This document shows, one piece after another, positions 10,793 through 17,686 of a stretch of 33,163 nucleotides of DNA. The stretch is from positions 1 through 33,163 of the forward strand of contig JACMOV010000027.1 of assembly GCA_014377845.1 (NCBI GenBank), given 5' to 3'. The notes beneath the pieces are model-generated. The model saw nothing but the letters and a program-made list of their open reading frames with translations. It did not search any database and had not been told where the DNA came from. Within the stretch, counting starts at the first letter, position 1. Every line of letters starts with the position of its first letter. The DNA is from Herminiimonas sp. (lineage in GTDB: Bacteria; Pseudomonadota; Gammaproteobacteria; Burkholderiales; Burkholderiaceae_D). A program made the translations under genes and the position numbers.

Positions 10793-11404
10793 TCAGCTCT
10801 GCACCCAGCGCAGGATCGCTTCCCACTGCTCCCGGTCGCGCTCGACGCGTGAAGGCGCGACATCCCACAGCGTCGTGCCGTGGGCAGCGAGCTGGACATA
10901 GTTCTGCGTGTCGCGCAGATAACCGAGTACCGGCACACCGAGCTGCGCAACATAATGCGCGAGCTGATCGGCAGCCTTGGTGCGGACGTTGACGCGCATG
11001 CCGAGTACGCCGATTTTGGCCTTGGCGCGCTGGGCCAGCAGCTTTTCGAGAAACGCCTGGGTCGCCAGGATATCGAAGATCGATGCCTGCAGCGGGACGA
11101 CGACCTTGTCTGCGATGCGCATGGTTTCCTGCAGGCGCACGCCATCGAGTCCCGCCGGCGTATCGAGCACCACGTGCGTCGTGCCGCGCGGCGGCTTGAC
11201 CACATGGCCGTCGACCAGTTCCCACGCCGCGATCGGCGGCAGGCTGGCAGGACGCAGGGCGAGCCAGGCGCGCGACGATTGCTGGACATCGATATCGCCC
11301 AGCATGACCTTGTGACCCTGGCTGGCAAAATAGCCGGCGAGATTGGTGGCGAAGGTGCTCTTGCCAACCCCTCCCTTCGGATTGGCGACGACGATGACTG
11401 GCAT
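10793..11404 (-). CDS. ParA/MinD-type P-loop ATPase
   Basis: A 203-residue ATPase of the ParA superfamily, which forms ATP-dependent dimers to position cargo such as DNA or protein clusters. The deviant Walker A motif KGGVGKST is at residues 10-17 with the signature Lys. Walker A' follows (GDIDVQQSS) and Walker B is VVLDTPAGLDG. The start is placed at the ATG at 11404 because AGGGGG lies seven bases before it; the frame is open 22 codons further. It lacks a DNA-binding N-terminal extension, as in small orphan ParA proteins. No parB or parS partner is seen. It lies 153 bases downstream of btuD on the same strand, so the link to B12 uptake is probably only positional. Confidence 0.85.
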   Translation of the reverse strand: MPVIVVANPKGGVGKSTFATNLAGYFASQGHKVMLGDIDVQQSSRAWLALRPASLPPIAAWELVDGHVVKPPRGTTHVVLDTPAGLDGVRLQETMRIADKVVVPLQASIFDILATQAFLEKLLAQRAKAKIGVLGMRVNVRTKAADQLAHYVAQLGVPVLGYLRDTQNYVQLAAHGTTLWDVAPSRVERDREQWEAILRWVQS

Positions 11405-11444
11405 GGCTGTTCCCCCTGGATCTGTGACTGTTTTCATGGTGCAT

Positions 11445-11460
11445 CGCCGGCGCGCCGGCG
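11445..11460. repeat. 16-bp perfect GC palindrome upstream of the ParA-type gene
   Basis: CGCCGGCGCGCCGGCG is fully self-complementary and lies 41 bases before the ParA-type start codon, within its leader. It could be an operator or an RNA hairpin; its GC-only content also makes chance more likely. Confidence 0.5.
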
Positions 11461-11557
11461 TCATCCACATGTTGATTTCTGCACAAGAATACTATCTTGC
11501 AGCCAATCGATGCGGCGTGTACTCACCCAGATCACAAGAAACCGGTAAAGTCCCGGA

Positions 11558-12439
11558 TCAAAGATGCGCCACGAAGAGGCGTTGCGCCGCATTTGGTACC
11601 ACTTCGAATCCGCAGCCGAAGGCGCCCTGGAGATTGTCCGTCGTCAGCACTGCCTCGACTGGACCGGCCTTGGCGTCACCGGGCGACAAGAGCAGCACAT
11701 GCGTGGCAAAGCGCGCGGCAAGGTTGATGTCGTGGGTCGTGACCACCACCGCGTGCTGCGCCGCCAGCGAGCGCACCAGCCGCATGATCGACAACTGATG
11801 GGCCACGTCCTGATGCGACGTCGGCTCGTCAAGCAGCATCAGGCGCGGGGCTTGCGCCAGCAAGGTGGCCAACGCCACCCGCTGGCGTTCACCGCCTGAC
11901 AGTCGCATCACATCCGCGTTCTCGAAGGCTGCCATGCCGACCTGCGCCAGTGCGGCACGTGCGGCGGCGACGTCTTCTTCGGAATCCCAGGGGCCGGTGA
12001 GCCGCCGGCTGCCGGCGATGCGATGCGGCGTGCGGCCAACCAGTACCACGTCAAGCGCCGTCGCCGAGAAGGCATCGACCTGCTGCTGCATCATCAAGCC
12101 GCGCATCTGTGCCAGCATGCCCGCCGGCCACGCGTCGAGCGGTCTGGCGTCCAGGAACACCTTGCCGGAGGCGGACTGCAACACGCCTGCAGCGGTGTAG
12201 AGCAGAGTCGATTTGCCAACCCCGTTCGGTCCCAGCACGCACCATAACTGGCCGGGGGCGACTTGCCAGTCCAGGCTCTCGATCAAGAGGCGCTTGCCGG
12301 CGCGCAGCTGCAGCCGTTCGCATGACAACAGGTTCGTGGCCGGAATCAGGGCCGGAAGCGGGGCCGGAAGCGGGGCCGGAAGCGGGGCCGGAAGCGGGGC
12401 CGGAAGCGGGACCCGAGTAGAAAGCGGGATCGCGTTCAC
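11558..12439 (-). CDS. btuD: Cobalamin ABC transporter ATP-binding protein
   Basis: The ATPase of the BtuCD importer that moves vitamin B12 across the inner membrane. The 293-residue protein has Walker A GPNGVGKST at 70-78, signature LSGGERQRV, Walker B LMLLDEPTS, and an H-loop TTHDIN. The start is GTG, overlapping the btuC stop by four bases (GTGA), which shows coupling to btuC. The first 35 residues are unusual: a (PLPA)n tract encoded by a 12-bp tandem repeat, absent from usual BtuD proteins, which begin near the residue-36 region here. FecE/HemV-like paralogues share these motifs; the riboswitch upstream of btuB supports the B12 assignment. Confidence 0.9.
   Translation of the reverse strand: MNAIPLSTRVPLPAPLPAPLPAPLPAPLPALIPATNLLSCERLQLRAGKRLLIESLDWQVAPGQLWCVLGPNGVGKSTLLYTAAGVLQSASGKVFLDARPLDAWPAGMLAQMRGLMMQQQVDAFSATALDVVLVGRTPHRIAGSRRLTGPWDSEEDVAAARAALAQVGMAAFENADVMRLSGGERQRVALATLLAQAPRLMLLDEPTSHQDVAHQLSIMRLVRSLAAQHAVVVTTHDINLAARFATHVLLLSPGDAKAGPVEAVLTTDNLQGAFGCGFEVVPNAAQRLFVAHL
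12349..12408. repeat. Five perfect 12-bp tandem repeats inside btuD
   Basis: GGGCCGGAAGCG is repeated five times with no mismatch on the plus strand. Read in btuD on the minus strand it encodes repeating Pro-Leu-Pro-Ala. As 12 is a multiple of three, copy-number changes by slippage would keep the frame. Confidence 0.95.
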
Positions 12440-13446
12440 GGACGACGCCTCGCCAGCAGACCGAGCAGCACCGGCACACCGGCCATTGCCGTGATGACGC
12501 CGACCGGAATCTGCAGCGGTGCGGCGATCGTGCGGGCCAGCAGATCCGCCAGCACCAGCGCAGCGCCGCCCGCGAGCGCGGACGCCGGGAGCAGCAGACG
12601 CTGGTCATTTCCGATCAGCAGGCGTAGCGCGTGCGGCACCACCAGGCCGACGAAGCCGATGCTGCCGGCCACCGCCACCGCGGCCGCCGTTGCCAGGGAC
12701 GCGACGAACAAGGCGGCGGCCCGCAGCGGTACCACGCGGATGCCCAGCAATGCCGCCCCGGTACCCCCGTGCAGCAGCACGTTCAGATGCGCACCAAAGC
12801 CTAGCGACCATAGCAGTGCAGCCGCCAGCACCAGCAGCGCCGGCCAGTACAGCTGTGCATTGTCGAGGTCGCCCATCAACCAGAAAATCATGCCCCGCAG
12901 GGTATTGTCAGGCGCAAGGCTCAGCATCAGCGTAATCACCGCGCCGAAGCCGGAAGCGATCATCACGCCGGTCAGGATCAGGCGGATGCCGGTCGGCGTA
13001 CCAGCCCCCGGCGTCCCCGGTCCGAGCAACGCGCTGCGCGCAAGCACGAACAACAGCGCGACAGCCGCCAGCGCGCCGGCCAGCGCGCCCGCATGCACGC
13101 TCCAGCCGGCATGCCAGCCGATGCCGGCCGCAACCAGTGCCGGCGTCGCCAGCATCATGCCCATGGCGCCTGCCGCCGCGCCGCCGGACACGCCCAGCAC
13201 ATAGGGATCGGCCAGCGGATTACGCAGCAGGACCTGCATCAGTGCGCCGGCCAGTGCCAGCAGCCCACCTACCGCAAACGCGGTCAGCGCGCGCGGATAA
13301 CGCAGCGACCAGATCACATCGACGCCCTGCAACGGCAAGGTGGACGAACCGTAGCAGCCGCTGCTGCCGCACAGCATCGCCGCCGCCACCGAAGCCAGCG
13401 CGAGCAGGCCCAGCAGCATCAGGATCGTCAATCCACGGCGCGGCAT
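12436..13446 (-). CDS. btuC: Cobalamin ABC transporter permease
   Basis: The membrane channel of the B12 importer, FecCD family. The 336-residue protein has about ten hydrophobic segments and the family motif NPLADPYVLGVSGGA near residues 75-90. A second conserved stretch, GSIGFVGLVVPHALR, near residues 265-280 is the cytoplasmic coupling loop that contacts BtuD. It begins 15 bases after btuB and overlaps btuD by four bases, so btuBCD form one operon. The likely binding protein is the btuF-like gene at 8017-8904. Other FecCD members carry siderophores, but the upstream cobalamin riboswitch makes B12 the probable substrate. Confidence 0.92.
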   Translation of the reverse strand: MPRRGLTILMLLGLLALASVAAAMLCGSSGCYGSSTLPLQGVDVIWSLRYPRALTAFAVGGLLALAGALMQVLLRNPLADPYVLGVSGGAAAGAMGMMLATPALVAAGIGWHAGWSVHAGALAGALAAVALLFVLARSALLGPGTPGAGTPTGIRLILTGVMIASGFGAVITLMLSLAPDNTLRGMIFWLMGDLDNAQLYWPALLVLAAALLWSLGFGAHLNVLLHGGTGAALLGIRVVPLRAAALFVASLATAAAVAVAGSIGFVGLVVPHALRLLIGNDQRLLLPASALAGGAALVLADLLARTIAAPLQIPVGVITAMAGVPVLLGLLARRRP

Positions 13447-13461
13447 GCGGTCAGTCCCGCC

Positions 13462-15348
13462 TCATTGCTGCCAGCGCACACCGGCAAAGAAGCCGCGCGG
13501 CGGCTGGTTGTAGCCGGTCGCGGTCTGGTAGGTGCGGTCGAACAGATTGTCGACGCGGCCATACAGTTCGACGCTGTCCGCGAGGCGATAGGCCGTGTTC
13601 AGGTTCGCCAGCGCATAGGCAGGCAAGGCGGCGCCACCGTCCGGCCGGCTACCGGTGATGCCGACGTCGCCGCCCACCTGCCAGACGCCGAAACTGCGGC
13701 CGGCGGCGAGCGAACCCAATACTTGCGCACGGCGGCGCAGGCGGGTGTCGCTCGCTTCGTCGCGCGGGTCTTGCAGGGTCAGGCTGGCACGCAATGTGGT
13801 CGCCGCCAGGACCGTGCTGGCGCTGACTTCCAGGCCGCGATTGCGGGCGCGCGCGACATTGCCAAACAGATTCGTCACCGGATCGTATTGCAGCAGTTCG
13901 CGGGTGCGGGTGTCGAACAGCGCCGCGCGCATCAGGCTGCCCTGCCAGGCGTACTGCACGCCAACCTCGGCCGAACGCGACCGCTCCGGTTTGAGGTCGG
14001 GGTTGCCGAACCCTGGCGAATACAGGTAGCCCAGCGGCGGCGCGGCAAAGCCGGTGGCGATGCTGGCGATTGCTTTCCAGCGCGGCGACAGCAGGTAGCC
14101 GTAACCGATGTAGCCGGTGGATGCGGAATCGACGCGGTCGATCCGGTCGTGCCGCACATTGACCTGCAGCTGATGGTCGCCGCGCTTGCCTTCGACGCCG
14201 GCATAGACGCTGCTGGCATTGCGGCTGACGTCAAGCAGGTCACCGAAGCCATCGTCGGTCGACAGCGACTGCCATTGACGCTCGATGCCGGCAGTGGCTT
14301 TCCAGTCCGGCGTCAGGACGATCTCGTTGGTCCATTGCAGCATGCGGGTGCTGCTGCGGTAGCGGTCGTCGGTGATGCCGAAACTGGTGTCGTAGTGGTT
14401 GGCGTTCTTGTCGCGTGATTGCGAATAGGTCAGGCGTGACGACCAGTTTTCAGTGAACCGATTCTGGGTGTAGACGGCTGCGGTGCCGACATCCGTCTTG
14501 CCGGTGTGGACATCGGTGGGATCGCCGAAGCTGCTGTCGAAATCGAAGCTGCCGCGCGTTGCGGAAAAATTCGCGCCGACCTGGTGATCCTGGCCGAAGT
14601 CTTTCGACAGCGAGCCCGAGACACTGCTGTTGCGATAGCCGTCACGGTCCGGATTTGCTGCCGGCACCTGCGCCGGATTGAGCGATGAAAACCCACCGGT
14701 GCCGAAATGCGAGGCGGTGATCGCATAGCGCAGCGCGTCGCCGGTTGCGCCAGTGCTGCCGGTCAGGCCGGCGGCCACGCGGGTGGTGCCGCGCGAGCCG
14801 GCCTCCACCTCGGCCGAGATGCGCGGCGGACCGTCGCCCCGGCGGGTGAAGATCTGGATGACGCCGCCGATGGCGCTCGAGCCATAGATGCTGGAGACAT
14901 TGCCGCGCACGATCTCGATGTGATCGATCTGGTCCAGCATCAGGTGTTCGATGCTGACGGTGCCGGTCGCGTCCTGCTTGGTGAGCGGCACGCCGTCGAG
15001 CAGGATCAGGGTCTGGCGGGTTTCCGCACCGCGCACGAACAGGCCGCTGGACTGGCCGATGCCACCATTTTGCGTGAACTGGATGCCGGCTTCCCGGCGC
15101 AGCAAGGTCGGCAGGTCCACTGCTTGCGAGCTGCGAATTTCTTCGGCGCTGATGACGGTGGTGAACGGCAAGGCATCGGTCTGCGGCTGGGCCAGACGGG
15201 ACGCGGTGACGACGATCGGGTCGAGCGCGGTATCGCGAGCGGACTGCGCATGCGCGCCGGATGCAGCGGTGACGGAAGCGGAAACGATGGACGACAAAAG
15301 CAGCGCGCGCGTGCTGTCACGCGTGACAAGCACAATGGATGAAAACAT
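13462..15348 (-). CDS. btuB: TonB-dependent vitamin B12 receptor
   Basis: An outer-membrane beta-barrel that takes up cobalamin using energy from TonB. The 628-residue protein begins with a signal peptide (about residues 1-35, cut near AHA). A TonB box (PIVVTA) follows, then a plug domain with the typical RGAETRQTLILLDGVPL and IEIVRGNVSSIYGSSAIGG regions, then repeated beta strands to the C-terminus (GVRWQQ). The ATG at 15348 is chosen because GCAGGG lies about nine bases upstream and the signal peptide then starts correctly; a TTG 18 codons earlier is possible. A cobalamin riboswitch and a promoter lie upstream. The size and plug motifs match BtuB. Confidence 0.93.
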   Translation of the reverse strand: MFSSIVLVTRDSTRALLLSSIVSASVTAASGAHAQSARDTALDPIVVTASRLAQPQTDALPFTTVISAEEIRSSQAVDLPTLLRREAGIQFTQNGGIGQSSGLFVRGAETRQTLILLDGVPLTKQDATGTVSIEHLMLDQIDHIEIVRGNVSSIYGSSAIGGVIQIFTRRGDGPPRISAEVEAGSRGTTRVAAGLTGSTGATGDALRYAITASHFGTGGFSSLNPAQVPAANPDRDGYRNSSVSGSLSKDFGQDHQVGANFSATRGSFDFDSSFGDPTDVHTGKTDVGTAAVYTQNRFTENWSSRLTYSQSRDKNANHYDTSFGITDDRYRSSTRMLQWTNEIVLTPDWKATAGIERQWQSLSTDDGFGDLLDVSRNASSVYAGVEGKRGDHQLQVNVRHDRIDRVDSASTGYIGYGYLLSPRWKAIASIATGFAAPPLGYLYSPGFGNPDLKPERSRSAEVGVQYAWQGSLMRAALFDTRTRELLQYDPVTNLFGNVARARNRGLEVSASTVLAATTLRASLTLQDPRDEASDTRLRRRAQVLGSLAAGRSFGVWQVGGDVGITGSRPDGGAALPAYALANLNTAYRLADSVELYGRVDNLFDRTYQTATGYNQPPRGFFAGVRWQQ

Positions 15349-15444
15349 GGATGAAGACCCTGCAAAGGAGTATCCCGCGAGCTTCCCCGCAAGCGAGATC
15401 AATCAGGAATGCCGTCAATTCATGGCGAATGGCACGGCGTTCCC

Positions 15445-15640
15445 ACCTGTCCTGGCCGGTATCCGGGCTTGCAAGTCGAACCGTGTCACCTTCCCGTGCA
15501 GACTGCACAGTGGCGTCGAGACGCGGCTTGTATGGACAGCATTGCCATGCCATACGCTTGCTTACCGTTGCGGGGGCAGCACACGCTAGTGCCGGGCAAA
15601 AAACCGATTTGCCGGGCGCCTCGTGTTTCCCGTTTAACTG
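15445..15640 (-). promoter_or_regulatory. Cobalamin riboswitch
   Basis: On the minus strand the leader holds the conserved core in order: TAAACGGGAA near 15635, GCTGCCCCCGCAACGGTAAGC near 15590-15570, GCCACTGTGCAG and GGGAAGG near 15520-15490, and a B12 box AAGCCCGGATACCGGCCA at 15470-15453. These are the hallmarks of the adenosylcobalamin riboswitch. It lies about 100 bases before the btuB start. It should repress btuBCD when cobalamin is plentiful; no clear T-run terminator is seen, so control is more likely at translation. Confidence 0.93.
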
Positions 15641-15677
15641 CGCGCCGAGACCGGCGCGCGGGCACCAAAACGGCGCA

Positions 15678-15707
15678 AGTGTAGTCGCATTGCTGTCGGA
15701 TCGTCAA
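15678..15707 (-). promoter_or_regulatory. Promoter of the btuBCD operon
   Basis: TTGACG (15707-15702) and TACACT (15683-15678) with an 18-base spacer on the minus strand. Transcription would start about 30 bases before the riboswitch core. Confidence 0.75.
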
Positions 15708-15729
15708 TTGAATCGCATGCGGCTACACT
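15678..15729. repeat. Near-perfect inverted repeat spanning divergent promoters
   Basis: AGTGTAGTCGCAT (15678-15690) and ATGCGGCTACACT (15717-15729) form an inverted repeat with 12 of 13 positions paired and a 26-base centre. Each arm contains TACACT, the -10 hexamer of the btuB promoter in one arm and a possible -10 for the hydrolase gene in the other. This suggests symmetrical divergent promoters or a common regulator site. Confidence 0.75.
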
Positions 15730-15827
15730 GGCGGCATCGGCATCGAGGCGTCTGAACGGACCGTGCCGCGGCCCGCGCCCGAGACGCAATTGCAATCCCG
15801 TTGGAACACGACTGAAAGGACCATCAC

Positions 15828-16754
15828 ATGACAGCTTCCGATGCAGGCCTCGACCCGGCCACGCGCTTTGCCGGCGACTGCGCCGCCCTCGCCAACTATT
15901 GCAGCACGCAGTACAACGCACGCGCCGGCATTCCGGATCATCCGCAGATTTTCGAACGCTGGGCGCAGCGATCGGCGCAGGTTCGCGCCAGCACGCTCGG
16001 CATGCTCGACCTGGCGTTCGGTGAGGCAGCCGAAGAACGGCTCGATTTTTTCCCGGCTGCGAAACCCGGTGGCGCGCTGCTGGTGTTCATCCATGGCGGC
16101 TGGTGGCGCTCGCTCGACAAGTCGGATTTTTCATTCATCGCGCCGGCGTTTCTGGCGGCCGGCATCAGTGTCGCGCTGACCAATTACACGCTGGCCCCCG
16201 CCGCCACGATCGAGGAGATCGCGTTGCAGCAGGTGCGGGCGATGGTCTGGATCCATCGCAATGCCGCGCGACTGGGCGCCGATCCGGATCGGATCGTGGT
16301 GGCCGGCCATTCTGCCGGGGCGCATCTGGCGGCAATGATGATGGTGGCCGACTGGCCGGCCTACGAGGCAGACCTGCCACTCGACCTGGTCAAGGCCGGC
16401 ATCGTGTTTTCGGGACTGTACGATCTGGCGCCGGTCCAGCATGCGGCCTTCGTCAACGAGGATCTCCGCCTGACACCGGAACGGGTCGGTCCGCTGTCGC
16501 CGGCCAGCATGCCGCAGTCGCATCCGACGCCCTTCATCACGGCAGTCGGCGGACTCGAATCGGATGAATTCAAACGCCAGAACACGTTGCTGGCCCGTGC
16601 CTGGGAAGCGAGCCACGTTGCTGACATCCCGCTGCCGGCATCGAACCACCTGACGATCTGCGACATGCTCGCCGAACCCGGCAGCGCCCTGCTCGAGGCA
16701 GCGCTCGAGCTGGTTGCCAATAATGCAAGAGCGACTTCGGCTCGAGCAAGTTGA
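15828..16754 (+). CDS. Alpha/beta hydrolase, kynurenine formamidase-like
   Basis: A 308-residue cytosolic hydrolase. The oxyanion-hole motif HGGWW is at residues 89-93, the nucleophile elbow GHSAG at 160-164 (Ser162), and a probable acid and base are Asp246 and His274 (SNHLTICD). The HGGWW form is typical of arylformamidase-like esterases related to the hormone-sensitive lipase group. A good ribosome site (AAAGGA) precedes the ATG. No other tryptophan-degradation gene is nearby, so the substrate is uncertain; an ester or amide hydrolase is all that sequence supports. It is transcribed divergently from btuB. Confidence 0.8.
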   Translation: MTASDAGLDPATRFAGDCAALANYCSTQYNARAGIPDHPQIFERWAQRSAQVRASTLGMLDLAFGEAAEERLDFFPAAKPGGALLVFIHGGWWRSLDKSDFSFIAPAFLAAGISVALTNYTLAPAATIEEIALQQVRAMVWIHRNAARLGADPDRIVVAGHSAGAHLAAMMMVADWPAYEADLPLDLVKAGIVFSGLYDLAPVQHAAFVNEDLRLTPERVGPLSPASMPQSHPTPFITAVGGLESDEFKRQNTLLARAWEASHVADIPLPASNHLTICDMLAEPGSALLEAALELVANNARATSARAS

Positions 16755-16927
16755 GCTGGAAGGTGTTGCGTAGACCGCCATGACGGGCGCGATTTGCTAT
16801 GCCCCCATGGGAATACTGGTTATTATTGCTTAAAGAAAACATAGGGGAAGTGGGCCTCGGGCAGCCGCGCAAGCGCTGTCCCGGTCCGCCCCTGCAAACA
16901 AGCGATTCCTTCTGGAGAAAGTGCACT

Positions 16928-17686
16928 ATGGCTGGCAGCGACGACGATTTTGATGCACTGTTCGAAGAGATTTCCGCCCAGCGCGACGCTGCTGCACCTG
17001 CAGCGGCGGCATCTGCGGCTTCAGGTCCGGCCGCAGCAGCGGAGGCGCACGTAGCGCCTGGCGAAGATGGCGACAGCGCCGCCCAGCCGATGTTTACCCG
17101 CCTTGGCGGCATCGTGCGCCTGCTGCACGACTCTCTGCGCGAACTGGGTTACGACCGCTCGCTGACCTCGGTCGCCACCGAAATCACGGATGCCAAGGAT
17201 CGCCTCGAATATGTCGCGTCGCTGACCGAAAAGGCCGCCACCACGGTACTCAATGCCATCGACATCGGCATGCCGGCGCAAGATGTGCTGGCAAAGAAAG
17301 CAAAGGAAATGGACGCCCGTTGGTCGGCGTTATTCGACGGCAAGCTCAATGTCGATGAGTTCAAGGCGCTGGCCGGCGATTCCCGCCAGTTCGCTGCCAC
17401 CGTCGCCGAAGCCACCGATGCCGAAAAGGCGCGCCTTCTGGAAATCATGATGGCGCAGGACTTCCAGGACATCACCGGGCAGCTCATCAAGAAGATCGTC
17501 GTCATCACCCACACCGCCGAAAAAGAGCTGGCGCAGCTATTGCGCGACAACGCGCCAGCCGAGTTGAAGATTGCGACGCAACCGGCCGAGCCGAAGCCGG
17601 TGGAGTTGATGAACGGCCCGTCGGTCGATGGCGCGGCAATGGCGCAGGACGGCGTCGACGACCTGCTTGAAAGCCTGGGCTTCTGA
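16928..17686 (+). CDS. cheZ: Chemotaxis phosphatase CheZ
   Basis: CheZ removes phosphate from CheY-P to reset flagellar signalling. The 252-residue protein has the catalytic helix QDFQDITGQ containing the Gln that attacks CheY-P. The C-terminal CheY-binding tail DDLLESLGF is very close to that of E. coli CheZ as I remember it. The N-terminal 40 residues are Ala-rich. The ATG at 16928 is preceded by GGAGAA; the frame is open 43 codons upstream but is not protein-like. It overlaps cheA by one base (TGATG), an unusual pairing since cheZ usually follows cheY. The 170 bases upstream hold no gene. Confidence 0.93.
   Translation: MAGSDDDFDALFEEISAQRDAAAPAAAASAASGPAAAAEAHVAPGEDGDSAAQPMFTRLGGIVRLLHDSLRELGYDRSLTSVATEITDAKDRLEYVASLTEKAATTVLNAIDIGMPAQDVLAKKAKEMDARWSALFDGKLNVDEFKALAGDSRQFAATVAEATDAEKARLLEIMMAQDFQDITGQLIKKIVVITHTAEKELAQLLRDNAPAELKIATQPAEPKPVELMNGPSVDGAAMAQDGVDDLLESLGF

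Noticed and set aside
11497-12494. GSGA-rich plus-strand ORFs over the 12-bp repeat
   Set aside because: They arise from translating the btuD minisatellite on the wrong strand.
16799-16927. N-terminal extension of CheZ from an upstream ATG
   Set aside because: The ATG at 16928 has a good ribosome site and the sequence before it is not CheZ-like.
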